A stretch of 64,000 bases of DNA from CBDHFQ01 sp965262565 (GCA_965262565.1 CBDHFQ010000017.1:62001-126000), one strand, 5' to 3'. Counted from the stretch's first letter, positions 1 through 9,904 are shown. Translations and numbers: made by a program. Notes: generated by a model not told the origin, from the sequence alone.

Positions 1-481
1 AAGTATCCCCTGCCCCTAATAATACTGACTTTCCATCCATTTTATATCTGTAAGCCAGCTTTCCTATGGTAGTAGTCTTACCCACTCCATTTACCCCTAC
101 CACCATAATCACAAAAGGAACTTTTTGACCATTATGCGCTGGAAGTTCTGGAATGGAAAACTCAGGTGATTCTTCCGAATGACTTTCCAACATCAACTGA
201 AGAATTTCATCTTTTAGAATAAAATCCAGCTCCTTAGCACTAGTATATTTATCCTTGGCCACTCTGCTCTCTATTCTTTCAATGATTTTGACTGTAGTTT
301 TTACCCCTACATCACTTGCAATAAGAACCTCTTCCAATTCGTCCAATACTTCTTCATCCACCTTACTTTTTCCAATAATTGCTTTTGACAACTTGGAAAA
401 AAATCCTTTCTTGGTCTTCTCTAATCCCTTATCGAGCTTTTCCTTATTTTCTTTCTTTTTGAAAAAATTTCTCAGCGCCAT
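1..481 (-). CDS. ftsY: Signal recognition particle receptor FtsY (5' part only, cut by window edge)
   Basis: This is the amino-terminal part of the SRP receptor GTPase, which docks ribosome-SRP complexes at the inner membrane. About 160 residues are visible and the frame runs off the left edge. The protein opens with a basic stretch (MALRNFFKKKENK), then a helical N domain, and reaches the G1 P-loop GVNGVGKTTTIGKLAYR followed by a lysine/glycine segment ending at GAGDT, which is characteristic of FtsY/Ffh GTPases. The short amino-terminal region with no long acidic A domain is normal for Bacteroidota. The ATG at 481 is the natural start. It lies 102 bases downstream of the lamin-tail repeat gene on the same strand. 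Later GTPase motifs are outside the window. Confidence 0.93.
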   Translation of the reverse strand, partial: MALRNFFKKKENKEKLDKGLEKTKKGFFSKLSKAIIGKSKVDEEVLDELEEVLIASDVGVKTTVKIIERIESRVAKDKYTSAKELDFILKDEILQLMLESHSEESPEFSIPELPAHNGQKVPFVIMVVGVNGVGKTTTIGKLAYRYKMDGKSVLLGAGDT

Positions 482-583
482 TTTTATTCATTTAAACAGT
501 CTGCGAATATACTAAAAACCCTACATATTCACCCATTACTTAGCTGGATGAAATATACAACATGTGCTAATATGTAACATGAC

Positions 584-3500
584 CTAAAAAGTATCTGCCA
601 GGACTGCGACCTCTTTAAATACCTCTCTATCACCAGTATTTTGATTCGTTATTTCAAACAAGATTACATATATACCAGTAAGAGCCTTTTGATTTTCGTC
701 ATTTCTACCATCCCAGAAAAAGGTACCTGGTTGGGGGCCCAGAAGAATATTATTTTGAAGTAATCGGATTAATCTTCCATTTTCATCATAGATCCTTATA
801 CGTGCATTGACACCTGTGAAGTTAAAACTATAATTGATCGCTAACACGTCATTATCACCATCACCATTAGGCGTAAATACTTCCTTTTCCAGACTTACCT
901 CATCTTCTATATCCCCAATCTCCAATCCCTGGGAATTCGGATAACCAGGAGTGGCAAAATTTACTGTTGCTGCTGCAGAGTGCCAGTTTGATGGGTCCTG
1001 AGTTCTTATTTGAGTGGAAATCCTCTCCAATGAAACACCTTCATCATCCAATAAGGTCGGAAAATGAAAATCATCTTCATAAAAAAATTGATCTAATATC
1101 AATCCGTTAAATGCCACAGCAGCAGAACCTTCACTATCAGGAAACGAAGGTAATCGCTCTACCTCCAGTAAATTAGCTGAGGCAGGAGGTTGATACCTCT
1201 GTATTTGAAAGGCCACATCTGTAGTTAAACAAACAATTTCTCCTGGTAATAATAGATTTAGCTCTTCTGTAATAGGTCTGGTGTTGGATATAGTATCATC
1301 ACCTGCTTCCACCTCCCCAATTTCTAATAAACTCAGATCTAATACCTTATCTGATACATTGATGATTTCCAGAAAATCTGATCCTTGAGGAAAAGGATTA
1401 AACAATATTTCATTCAACAATATATCTCCGGCTTCAGGTATATCGGGAATTCCTATTTGTCTGCTTTCATTTAGTACATTTCCGGAACAATCTGATAAAT
1501 TACTCAAAGTCAATGTATAAATAATTCCATCCACTAATTCTGCAGCAAATTCCAGCCTAATTGTCCTCAGAGCAGGCTGAGATATAGTAACAATGACCGG
1601 TTCACCAATACCCTGATCTATGGTGTAATTGCGGGTATTTTCCAAAGTGGCTGGCTCCATTTGCTCAATAAAAGTAATCTGGATGGTATTCGAATTAAGG
1701 ATATCCAAATTTTCGATAAATGGCGCTGTATTATCTACAAAAACACCATTAATACTGTTAGTTTGTCCTGGAGTTCCACCTGTAGGATCCAATGATGCTC
1801 CCCAATTATCCCTCAAATTGCAATTCACAAAATCTGGACTTATTCTCTCTAAGGTATATCCCCCACCATCCCTCTCATCATCTTGATACCAGGTATCATC
1901 ATAAAATAGAAAATCCAGGATCTCCCCATTTCCATTCAACAGCCATAAACTATCCTGTGCATTCCCTAGACTAATCAAATTAGGTACAGTAATAACATTT
2001 AGTACATCGTTAAAAAGAGGTAAATTATCCTCATCTATAATAATGACAGCATCACCGGGGTTGATCGTGACATTTGGTAAAAAAACCGATCCGCTACCAT
2101 CTGTCAACTCTAGCCCTTCTACATCAAATATTCTATCACTTCGATTAAATAACTCTATAAACTCTGCTTCGGGAAGACCAACTGAAGGAGAAGGATCGGG
2201 AAAAATTTCGTTAAACACCACATCAAAGGCCTGAGGTTGGCTCCCTACCACTAAGGTTTCCCTTATCGCTTCTTCAATTAAATTCCCTTTACAATCAGCT
2301 AGTCCACTGATAATCAAAACAAAGACTTCTCCCGTATCAAGGGTTTCAGGAAGAGTAAGCCTTACTCCACGAACATCTGGAAAAATGACCTCAGCCGCAA
2401 GAACAGCTCCTATAGATTCAATTTCATATCGATCCACCTGCTCCAGAAGCGTTTCATCCATGGATTCATTAAAAGTAAGCTCCACTTCGCTGGGGGAAAG
2501 AATAGTAATACTTACGATTTCAGGAGCGATAGAATCTACGGCAAGATCTATTACACTATTCTCACTTCCAGGAGTTCCCCCAAATAAAGAGACCGAGGCA
2601 CGCCAATTTTCGATAGGGGCACAAGCAGTAGCTGCTGTATCAATTCGCTCTAATGAAAAACCTCCACCAGACCTTTCTGGATCCTGATACCATTCATCTG
2701 TATAAGCTACAATATCTATCGGGGTTCCTTCGGAATTTTGCAATGTGAGGCTATCCTGAGCATTTCCCAAACTAGGTAAGTCCTCTACTCTTAACAGTCT
2801 ACCAAAAGGAAGAAAAGCTTCTGCTTCCAGGTCATCCACAATAGTTACATATTCAAATGGAAAAAGGGTAAACTCTCCCCAATTAGCCACTCCAGATTCA
2901 TCCGCTATACCCCAATTAGAAATATCCAATGCTTCTCCTGTAGTATTATATATCTCTACATATTCAGCTTCAGGTAAACCCACCACAGGAGTTGGATCGG
3001 GAAAAATCTCTGTAATAATGATCTCACCAATTATAGGTACTCTCCCCTGGATAATTGTATCCCTGATAGTTCCCATAATTTCATTTCCACTACAATCAGA
3101 AACTCCATCAATGATAAAAGTGAATACCTGTCCTGTGTCAAGAGTTACAGGTAAGGAAATTACTACGCATTCGAAGTCAGGAGCTTGGGGAAAGGCAGAA
3201 ATAGCCGGACCTATATTTTCCAAAACAAAATTTTCTGGATTCGATAAAGAGACCGCATCCATAGACTCATTAAAACACACCTCAATGCTATCGGGAGCCA
3301 ATATTGCTATAGATTCCAATAAAGGAGGAATTGTATCCGATGGTAGATCGGCAACGCTATTAGGTCCTCCCGGAGTTCCGCCTTGACCGTTATTAGCCGC
3401 TCTCCAGTTTGCTATGGGTGGACAAGCTTCATTTTGAGGATCAATCAGTTCTAAAGAAAATCCCCCATCTGCTCTTTCAGGATCCTGATACCATCTATCT

Positions 3501-4801
3501 TCATAAGCCACTGTATCAAGTAAGGTTGAATCGGAAGCTATTAATCTTAAAGTTGCTCCAGTATTTGGAAGGGTGAAATTTTGGTTTGTGCCAATCACGG
3601 AACCGAAGCCAGAAAAAGCCCCCGTATCAGCAGGGGAAGTAATAATCACATACGAATCAGGAGACAATACAAAAGGAGGAAGCGTAAATTCATTATTACC
3701 GACTTCCAACATCCAATCGGCAAGATTAAAGGTACCATTACTCACATTCCACAATTCTATAAATTCTTCCTCCGGTAATCCAACAGCAGGAGTGGGGTCA
3801 GGGAAAATTTCAGAAAAAATGACGTTTCCTTCTACGGGATCATCGGGAATAAAAAACAGGAAGTTTCTGATAATAGGAGTGTCAAGAACATTTCCTTCTA
3901 GGTCAGAAAGATTAGAAATGCTAAGCTGATAAGTTACATTATTTTCAAAAGAAGTGGCCCAAAACAAACTGACGCTATTAGAATCACCTATGCCAAATAC
4001 GACTGTGGTAGGATTTCCTAATCCATTATCCAGGGAATAGGAAGACGCATCTCTGGCTCCAGTGGCTTCCAGTGATTCAGAGAACGTTAAATCAATTTGA
4101 TTATCATTAACTATTTGTAATTCCGTTAGCTCTGGCGGTAGAGTATCCCTCACTGGATCTCCCACAAAAATATTGTCAAAAGAAAAGTCCTCCCTTCTAC
4201 TACTGGTATGGCTTACCCAAACACCCAAATGACTAGCAGAAGAGATAGAATCATCTGTTATTTCCCCTTGAACGACAAAATTTTCTCCTCCGGATAGATC
4301 AGCAGAGACTTCCCATTGTCCTGATTCATCCCTCGTTACCTTTAATCTTATATTTGGTGAAATGGCCACAGTCCCTTCAGGCCCATCTATCAATTGTTCA
4401 ATATCTTCCCCGGTTTGTCGAAATAGGTCTATTCCATCAGCACTTCCTCCTTCTCCGATTTGAATAAAATATCCATTCAATGGACCAGATAAGTCCTGTT
4501 GATCAGACATCAGGTAATATCGGGCAAAATTGGATCCGCTGGGATTACCATCTATTTGAATATTGACTCTCCACTCTACATTATTAATTTTTGCATTTGG
4601 AGTTGATAAATAAATAATGGAAGTAGCGGACTCCCCATTCGATCGAAGCACATTATCAATCACCTGAAATCTGCCTGTATCTCCGACCCAGGTAGGATTA
4701 ATCAGGAATTCACCATCCGAAAAATCGTCGAATACCTGTGCATACGATATATGTATGCTCAAAAATATGATACACCCTAATAAAGTAATGTATTTTACCA
4801 T
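584..4801 (-). CDS. Giant secreted lamin-tail-domain repeat protein with T9SS-type C-terminal domain
   Basis: A secreted protein of about 1,405 residues. The start at 4801 gives a good signal peptide (MVKYITLLGC... ending SYAQ); an in-frame ATG at 4858 would add 19 residues before it and is less likely. Residues 20-215 resemble a laminin-G/jelly-roll-like beta domain. Four modules of about 266 residues follow, each an Ig-like bacterial domain plus a lamin-tail-like domain that opens with EIFPDPTP.VGLPE.E or a diverged form, near residues 330, 596, 863 and 1128. The C-terminus carries FTPNGDGDND and WDGRNDENQ, signatures of the gliding-motility-associated/FlgD-like tail used for T9SS export. 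Likely a surface or released adhesive protein. No catalytic motif is visible, so the function is unknown. It lies directly upstream of ftsY on the same strand. Confidence 0.85.
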   Translation of the reverse strand: MVKYITLLGCIIFLSIHISYAQVFDDFSDGEFLINPTWVGDTGRFQVIDNVLRSNGESATSIIYLSTPNAKINNVEWRVNIQIDGNPSGSNFARYYLMSDQQDLSGPLNGYFIQIGEGGSADGIDLFRQTGEDIEQLIDGPEGTVAISPNIRLKVTRDESGQWEVSADLSGGENFVVQGEITDDSISSASHLGVWVSHTSSRREDFSFDNIFVGDPVRDTLPPELTELQIVNDNQIDLTFSESLEATGARDASSYSLDNGLGNPTTVVFGIGDSNSVSLFWATSFENNVTYQLSISNLSDLEGNVLDTPIIRNFLFFIPDDPVEGNVIFSEIFPDPTPAVGLPEEEFIELWNVSNGTFNLADWMLEVGNNEFTLPPFVLSPDSYVIITSPADTGAFSGFGSVIGTNQNFTLPNTGATLRLIASDSTLLDTVAYEDRWYQDPERADGGFSLELIDPQNEACPPIANWRAANNGQGGTPGGPNSVADLPSDTIPPLLESIAILAPDSIEVCFNESMDAVSLSNPENFVLENIGPAISAFPQAPDFECVVISLPVTLDTGQVFTFIIDGVSDCSGNEIMGTIRDTIIQGRVPIIGEIIITEIFPDPTPVVGLPEAEYVEIYNTTGEALDISNWGIADESGVANWGEFTLFPFEYVTIVDDLEAEAFLPFGRLLRVEDLPSLGNAQDSLTLQNSEGTPIDIVAYTDEWYQDPERSGGGFSLERIDTAATACAPIENWRASVSLFGGTPGSENSVIDLAVDSIAPEIVSITILSPSEVELTFNESMDETLLEQVDRYEIESIGAVLAAEVIFPDVRGVRLTLPETLDTGEVFVLIISGLADCKGNLIEEAIRETLVVGSQPQAFDVVFNEIFPDPSPSVGLPEAEFIELFNRSDRIFDVEGLELTDGSGSVFLPNVTINPGDAVIIIDEDNLPLFNDVLNVITVPNLISLGNAQDSLWLLNGNGEILDFLFYDDTWYQDDERDGGGYTLERISPDFVNCNLRDNWGASLDPTGGTPGQTNSINGVFVDNTAPFIENLDILNSNTIQITFIEQMEPATLENTRNYTIDQGIGEPVIVTISQPALRTIRLEFAAELVDGIIYTLTLSNLSDCSGNVLNESRQIGIPDIPEAGDILLNEILFNPFPQGSDFLEIINVSDKVLDLSLLEIGEVEAGDDTISNTRPITEELNLLLPGEIVCLTTDVAFQIQRYQPPASANLLEVERLPSFPDSEGSAAVAFNGLILDQFFYEDDFHFPTLLDDEGVSLERISTQIRTQDPSNWHSAAATVNFATPGYPNSQGLEIGDIEDEVSLEKEVFTPNGDGDNDVLAINYSFNFTGVNARIRIYDENGRLIRLLQNNILLGPQPGTFFWDGRNDENQKALTGIYVILFEITNQNTGDREVFKEVAVLADTF
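1380..3850. repeat. About 0.8 kb tandem coding repeat (Ig-like plus lamin-tail module)
   Basis: Inside the large secreted protein gene, a segment encoding EIFPDP(T/S)P.VGLPE recurs near 3800, 3005 and 2205, with a more diverged copy near 1410. The spacing is almost constant at about 795-800 bases. Other parts of the unit recur with it: a block encoding WYQD.ER..GG.(S/T)LE and another encoding GGTPG..NS. DNA similarity is visible but imperfect, which suggests old duplication rather than recent slippage. Confidence 0.85.
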
Positions 4802-4932
4802 AAATGTAGGATTGAGCGGTATGTACATATGTAAGTTAATGAGGGACAAAAATAACAATTACGCCCAAAGGTTCCCCCTTGAGCGTTAAATTCGTAGTAG
4901 TTTATGTAAAAAAAAGGTGCTTTCTTATAAAT

Positions 4933-5520
4933 CTACTTCTTCAAGCTTACAGTTTCCTCTGAAACAATCCCATTAGAAGTGGAAACTACAAAGGTTACAT
5001 GGCTACTTTCTATCTCTTCAAAACTGTAAGTCTGATCAAGATTTGTCTCCGTAAAGTTCCATTCTTTCTGATACAACAAATGCTGTTCATCATCATAAAT
5101 GCTAACAGAAATGGGATCTAATACGCGTTTTGATATCGCCAACGTGTACTTACCTGTCTCGGCCTCTGTTAATTGAGTCTTAATAGCATCAGCGGGATTT
5201 AAATAAATCTGCTTCTGGTATTCCTGATTTCCTGTACTTACTCTGAAAGTGTACACCCCTACAGGAAGTTGCTTCATATTGACCGGCTGGATAAACCCAT
5301 CTGAAGACTTAAGGAATTTTGTGAATAACGTCTGCTCTTTTTGATCAATAAGGCTAATATTCACCTTTTGTTCACCTTTACCTTCAAATATCAAATAATA
5401 CAAGGCCTGCTTATTACCAGGAACAACCTGAATCTCAGAGGGAAGAAATCCCGCTTCTAATGTCTGTCCCACCACATACATTGGTAGTACAAACAGCATC
5501 ATAATGAGGTAACGTTTCAT
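4933..5520 (-). CDS. Secreted beta-rich protein of unknown function
   Basis: A protein of 195 residues with a clear signal peptide (MKRYLIMMLFVLPMYVVGQ). The rest looks like two beta-sandwich segments. One contains LPVGVYTFRVSTGNQEYQK and the other IYDDEQHLLYQKEWNF, both resembling the folds seen in T9SS tail domains and short secreted Bacteroidota proteins, although no canonical sorting tail is evident. It lies 131 bases upstream of the giant repeat protein on the same strand and may be co-transcribed with it. I do not recognise a characterised family. Confidence 0.7.
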   Translation of the reverse strand: MKRYLIMMLFVLPMYVVGQTLEAGFLPSEIQVVPGNKQALYYLIFEGKGEQKVNISLIDQKEQTLFTKFLKSSDGFIQPVNMKQLPVGVYTFRVSTGNQEYQKQIYLNPADAIKTQLTEAETGKYTLAISKRVLDPISVSIYDDEQHLLYQKEWNFTETNLDQTYSFEEIESSHVTFVVSTSNGIVSEETVSLKK

Positions 5521-5791
5521 GATGACATGATAGTTAATAGTAAAACAATAAGTGATCGATCACGCTGCTAAACAAGGAAACAATTTTATAATTATCAAAA
5601 TATATGACATTTTTTTACATAATTTTTAAATTAAAGTACATAAAATTATTAATATTTCATATATAATGGGGTTAAATACTATTACAGTTTATTGTAATAA
5701 AAGGTAAGAATACTACTTATGTGGTAGTTCATTCTCTAAGAACATCTCCAATTATTTGTTCATTTTCATTTCCATTGTATTTTTATTCTCT

Positions 5792-7240
5792 ATGAGAAAA
5801 AAGCTCTCTCCTTTTACAGAGATTTTCGAAATTACGGATGCGGCCTCGGATGGAAGAGCAGTTACGCACCATAACGGTCAAGTAGTATTTGTAGAAGGAG
5901 CCATTCCTGGAGATATTGCAGAAGTTCACGTTTTTCGTAAACAAAAAAAGATATTGATTGGGAGGGTCACTCAGCTTGTCAAGCCATCTCCTGATAGAGT
6001 GAACCCGCCTTGCACCCATTTTATACATTGTGGAGGCTGTAAGTGGCAGATGATGGATTATGCAGCACAATTGCGATACAAAGAAAAGCAAGTGGAAGAC
6101 GCATTGATAAGAATAGGTAAAATTCCTTCCCCACAAGTGTCACCTATTATTGGTTCGGAAAAACCATATTTCTATCGCAACAAGCTAGAATTTACCTTCA
6201 GTAATAAAGCCTGGCTCACAAAAAGTGAAATAGCTTCTGAAGAAATTATAGATCATCGGGTAGCTGGCTTCCATGTACCCAGAATATTTGATAAAATTCT
6301 GAATATCGAATACTGCCACCTCCAAATTCCCCAAGTCAATGAAATCAGAAATGCTATCAAAGAAATAGGGAGAAAAAATGGATACAGCTTTTACGATATC
6401 CGTGCAAATAAGGGATTTTTGAGAAATGTAGTATTCAGAACCTCCAGAAGCACAGGAGAACTTATGCTAATTCTCATTGTAGGAGAAGAAGACAAAGAAA
6501 AAATAGACTATATATTTAAATATCTGGAATCCAGGTTCCCTGAAATTACCCATCTGCATTGGATATACAATCACAAAAAAAATAGTAGTTACAGCGATCT
6601 TCCATATAGAGTTTGGAAGGGAACTGAATATATAACAGAACAATTAGGAAAATATACGTTCCAAATAAGTCCTACCTCTTTCTTTCAAACAAATCCTTCT
6701 CAGGCAGAAAAATTATATCAAGTTGTCCATGATTTTATGGAGGTAATACTTAAGGAAAGAAACGCTCAAACCCATTCAGTTGATACTTTTGACAACCTTT
6801 TCGATTTATACGCTGGTACTGGGAGCATTGGCATATTTGTTTCCAGCCTGGTAAAAAAAGTGGTAGGCATTGAATACATAGATGCTGCGGTAGAAGATGC
6901 ATATAAAAATGCAAGTTTAAATGGCTTATCGCACTTTACCTTTTATGCAGGCAATATGAAAGACATCCTTTCTACTGCTTTAGTGGAAAAAGAAGGTAAA
7001 CCTGATGTATTAATTGCTGATCCCCCGAGAGCAGGAATGGATGCTAAAGTCATTCAGAAAGTGCTGGCTCTATCTCCTCCTGATATCATTTATGTTAGCT
7101 GCCAGCCCGGTACACAGGCACGAGACATTCACCTGATGCAAGACCATTATGAAGTCAAAAAAATTCAGCCTGTCGATATGTTTCCACAAACTGCACATGT
7201 GGAAAACGTAGCCTGGCTCAAAAGGAAAATTATGGAGTAG
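5792..7240 (+). CDS. rlmD: 23S rRNA (uracil-C5)-methyltransferase, RlmD/RumA family
   Basis: An S-adenosylmethionine-dependent enzyme that methylates C5 of a uridine in 23S rRNA. The start chosen is MRKKLSP at 5792; the in-frame stretch upstream is hydrophobic and not typical of the family. Residues 1-62 form a TRAM RNA-binding domain. Four cysteines for a 4Fe-4S cluster are at 74, 80, 83 and 175. The SAM site is YAGTGSIGI near 340-348 and the DPPR motif is at 410-413. The nucleophilic cysteine is C437 and the general base E471. The catalytic motif reads SCQPGTQARD, where SCNPxTxARD is usual, so the Asn after the nucleophile is Gln. RlmD, RlmC and TrmA paralogues are hard to separate; the cluster cysteines favour RlmD-like. 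It converges on and overlaps the next gene by 11 bases. Confidence 0.92.
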   Translation: MRKKLSPFTEIFEITDAASDGRAVTHHNGQVVFVEGAIPGDIAEVHVFRKQKKILIGRVTQLVKPSPDRVNPPCTHFIHCGGCKWQMMDYAAQLRYKEKQVEDALIRIGKIPSPQVSPIIGSEKPYFYRNKLEFTFSNKAWLTKSEIASEEIIDHRVAGFHVPRIFDKILNIEYCHLQIPQVNEIRNAIKEIGRKNGYSFYDIRANKGFLRNVVFRTSRSTGELMLILIVGEEDKEKIDYIFKYLESRFPEITHLHWIYNHKKNSSYSDLPYRVWKGTEYITEQLGKYTFQISPTSFFQTNPSQAEKLYQVVHDFMEVILKERNAQTHSVDTFDNLFDLYAGTGSIGIFVSSLVKKVVGIEYIDAAVEDAYKNASLNGLSHFTFYAGNMKDILSTALVEKEGKPDVLIADPPRAGMDAKVIQKVLALSPPDIIYVSCQPGTQARDIHLMQDHYEVKKIQPVDMFPQTAHVENVAWLKRKIME

Positions 7241-8129
7241 TAAGATGAAGAGGAGGAGAATATAATTTTAAGGATAATACCTTTAAGCTTGTTAAGTTCT
7301 TAACTTCCTGATGCGGAAATTGTGGCAACTTTTTCCCAACTTTTACTCCAGTTATGTCTACAGAATCTATATGAGGAATTAATGAAAACCCTACATCTGC
7401 TATTCGTTCGATGTATATCTTCTGTTCAGGGGAACTCTTTTCTTCTCTTAATTTAGGAAACTCAATCTCTTTTGATGAACTAACCGTTAGGCTATGTTTA
7501 TGTGCCTTAAGAGGTGTTAAAAATTCCCTGGGCGAGTGCAATTTTACCCATTTACCTTCTTCAATATCTTTTTCGGTTGAATCCTCACTGAACAGATGAT
7601 AGCTCTCTAGTGTATCCGAGATCAAATATGATGAATAAATATTTTCTGTTACCTCTAAAGGTTGATCTTCCTTTATACCATATAAATATGCATCCCACAG
7701 GGAATCCAGATTGCCGGGTTGTACTGGCTTTAATAAACTGTAATTAGTATCAGGTATTATTTCATGATGGTAAGATTGCTGAAATATAGAATCAAAATAC
7801 TGAAGAGAATCAATTTGTGTAAAAATATCCTTTAGCAATGAGTCAATTTGGGTTCTTCCTGTATTTTTGTCCTCTGAATTTCTATCTTGAAGTGGATCAC
7901 TCATCTCAACTACTCTCTGATCCGATGGTATATACTCCGGATCTATCAATCCAAGTATCTCTCCATTGGTCTCTGTAGCACCTTCTATTTTAGCATATCG
8001 ATAATCAAATCGAGGATCAATTAAAGATGGCGCAAAGTAATAAACATAGGTAGAAATAATAAGCAGACTCAGAAAAAGAAAGGGAATAATTCCTGATTCA
8101 CTTCTCTCCGAAGCTTGAATATTTGCCAT
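7230..8129 (-). CDS. Membrane-anchored protein of unknown function
   Basis: A protein of about 299 residues starting MANIQASERS (an ATG two codons upstream is also possible). One hydrophobic segment near residues 16-35 (IPFLFLSLLIISTYVYYF) should anchor it in the inner membrane with the remainder outside the cytoplasm. The rest is acidic and serine-rich with no recognisable domain. The carboxyl end overlaps the 3' end of the convergent rlmD by 11 bases. It is upstream of nothing else on its strand, and the 140-base gap to the deoxynucleoside kinase suggests its own promoter. I do not recognise the family. Confidence 0.65.
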   Translation of the reverse strand: MANIQASERSESGIIPFLFLSLLIISTYVYYFAPSLIDPRFDYRYAKIEGATETNGEILGLIDPEYIPSDQRVVEMSDPLQDRNSEDKNTGRTQIDSLLKDIFTQIDSLQYFDSIFQQSYHHEIIPDTNYSLLKPVQPGNLDSLWDAYLYGIKEDQPLEVTENIYSSYLISDTLESYHLFSEDSTEKDIEEGKWVKLHSPREFLTPLKAHKHSLTVSSSKEIEFPKLREEKSSPEQKIYIERIADVGFSLIPHIDSVDITGVKVGKKLPQFPHQEVKNLTSLKVLSLKLYSPPLHLTTP

Positions 8130-8270
8130 AATCAATAAAATTTAATAAACTAAATTTATCAATTATAATATATTCCTAAAAGTAATAATATACTGAATTT
8201 TAACAACTCATTCCCCTCATAGAAATGATCGGGAAATATATTTATATCGATCGAGTAAAGTTCATTCTCA

Positions 8271-8894
8271 CTACACATCTTTAAATAGCCCGTACAATTT
8301 CCCTTTAATCCTATTTATGATTTTCCCGAGATGTTCCGGATTGTTTTTGAAATCATACTCGTCAATAGAAACATACATTTTTTTCCCATAATCGTAAGCC
8401 TCATACCAATCATTATATCGCTCATTCAAGGATTTTAAATAGTCAATCCGAATGGAAGTTTCGTAGTCCCTATGTCGTTGGTGAATATGTTCTACTAACA
8501 ATGGAATACTTCCTTTGAGGTAAATTAGAAGATCCGGAGGCTGAATAAGTGCTGCGATAGATTCGAATAGCTCTCTGTATGTCTCATAATCACGAGTAGC
8601 CATTAATCCCATGGCATGAAGGTTAGGAGCAAATATCTGTGCATCTTCATATATGGTTCTATCCTGTACTACACTGTGATCTAAATGTCGAATCTGGTGA
8701 ATCGTTTTAAGTCTTAAATGCAAAAAGTGAACCTGAAGATTAAATGACCAACGTTTCATATCCGTATAAAAATCTATGATATAAGGATTTTCTTCATGAT
8801 CTTCATATATCGCCTCAAAACCATAGTATTTTGACAACAGATAGGTAAGGGTCGTTTTCCCCGATCCGATATTTCCAGCAATAGCTATATGCAT
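8271..8894 (-). CDS. Deoxynucleoside kinase (dAK/dGK-like)
   Basis: A salvage enzyme that phosphorylates deoxynucleosides with ATP. The 207-residue length fits bacterial deoxyadenosine/deoxyguanosine kinases. The P-loop GNIGSGKT is at residues 7-14. The substrate-site motif DRTIYED is at 78-84, with the family's DR pair and a glutamate. An arginine-rich lid segment HQRHRDYE lies near 138-145. Its start shares one base with the stop of trpS on the same strand, so the two are almost certainly translated from one transcript. The base preference (A, G or C) cannot be read from the sequence. Confidence 0.9.
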   Translation of the reverse strand: MHIAIAGNIGSGKTTLTYLLSKYYGFEAIYEDHEENPYIIDFYTDMKRWSFNLQVHFLHLRLKTIHQIRHLDHSVVQDRTIYEDAQIFAPNLHAMGLMATRDYETYRELFESIAALIQPPDLLIYLKGSIPLLVEHIHQRHRDYETSIRIDYLKSLNERYNDWYEAYDYGKKMYVSIDEYDFKNNPEHLGKIINRIKGKLYGLFKDV

Positions 8895-9904
8895 TATTGA
8901 ACTTGCTCACCTATGGGTAATGGATATATTTTCTTGTATCCCAATGCGTCCCGGACTCGATTTAATACCTCTTGGGCCACCTTTCTCGCTTTAGCAGCAC
9001 CTTCGGCTAGTTTAGCTTCTACTTCTTCAGGATGCTCGGAATAATAGGTAAATAACTCTCTTTCTTCGGCAAATCGCTCTTTTAACAACTTAAGTAACGC
9101 TGATTTGGCATGACCATACCCATATCCTCCTTTCAGATAGTTCTGACGCATTTCCTCAATTTGTTCCTCATCGGCAAAAATCTTGTATAATGCGAACACA
9201 TGATCCGTATCCGGATCCTTAGGCTCTTCTAAAGGGATAGAACTTGTTACTATGCTCATCACTTCTTTTTTCAATTTTTTATCAGATTGAAAAATATTGA
9301 TGGTATTCTGCCTGGACTTACTCATTTTTTGTCCGTCAATTCCAGGAATAATCATCACCGCTTCATCGATCTTAGCCTCGGGAATGACGAAAGTATCTTC
9401 TTTATATAAGTGATTAATCCTCGAAGCTACATCTCGGGTAAACTCTAAATGTTGCTTCTGATCTTTTCCCACTGGTACAATATCCGCATCATACATTAAG
9501 ATGTCTGCTGCCATCAGCATAGGATAAGTAAAAATACCTGCATTTACCCGTTCCATTTGGTCAGCTTTATCTTTGAATGAGTGAGCCAGTTGCAATCTGT
9601 TATAGGACATAAAACAGAGCAGATACCAGGCTAGTTCAGCGGTTTCAGGCACGTCAGACTGACGATAAAATACGGTTTGAGAAGTATCTAATCCACAGGC
9701 TAACCATGCTACTGCCGTATTAAACGTATTGTTTCCTAACAGAGCGGCATCTTTTACCTGAGTCAGGGAATGCAAATCGGCGATAAACAAAAAAGAATCA
9801 TTAGAGGGATCATTCGACAACTCAATTGCCGGCAGAATGGCTCCCATTAAATTTCCTAAATGTGTCGTTCCGGTGCTTTGGATGCCCGTAAGAATCCTGG
9901 CCAT
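8894..9904 (-). CDS. trpS: Tryptophanyl-tRNA synthetase
   Basis: A class I aminoacyl-tRNA synthetase that charges tRNA-Trp. The 336-residue length is normal. The HIGH-type signature is HLGN at residues 15-18 and the KMSKS loop is exact at 193-197. GKDQKQHLEFTRD at 146-158 is the family's tryptophan/adenylate-binding segment. The stop overlaps the start of the deoxynucleoside kinase by one base, indicating a two-gene operon. No T-box or attenuator-like leader is evident in the 90 bases upstream. Confidence 0.97.
   Translation of the reverse strand: MARILTGIQSTGTTHLGNLMGAILPAIELSNDPSNDSFLFIADLHSLTQVKDAALLGNNTFNTAVAWLACGLDTSQTVFYRQSDVPETAELAWYLLCFMSYNRLQLAHSFKDKADQMERVNAGIFTYPMLMAADILMYDADIVPVGKDQKQHLEFTRDVASRINHLYKEDTFVIPEAKIDEAVMIIPGIDGQKMSKSRQNTINIFQSDKKLKKEVMSIVTSSIPLEEPKDPDTDHVFALYKIFADEEQIEEMRQNYLKGGYGYGHAKSALLKLLKERFAEERELFTYYSEHPEEVEAKLAEGAAKARKVAQEVLNRVRDALGYKKIYPLPIGEQVQ

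Noticed and set aside
3573..3929. Plus-strand frames inside the giant repeat gene
   Set aside because: They are antisense shadows of a repeated coding region; their mutual similarity follows from the repeats on the other strand.
4802..4858. Upstream in-frame start for the giant repeat protein
   Set aside because: The start at 4801 gives a better signal peptide with normal spacing.
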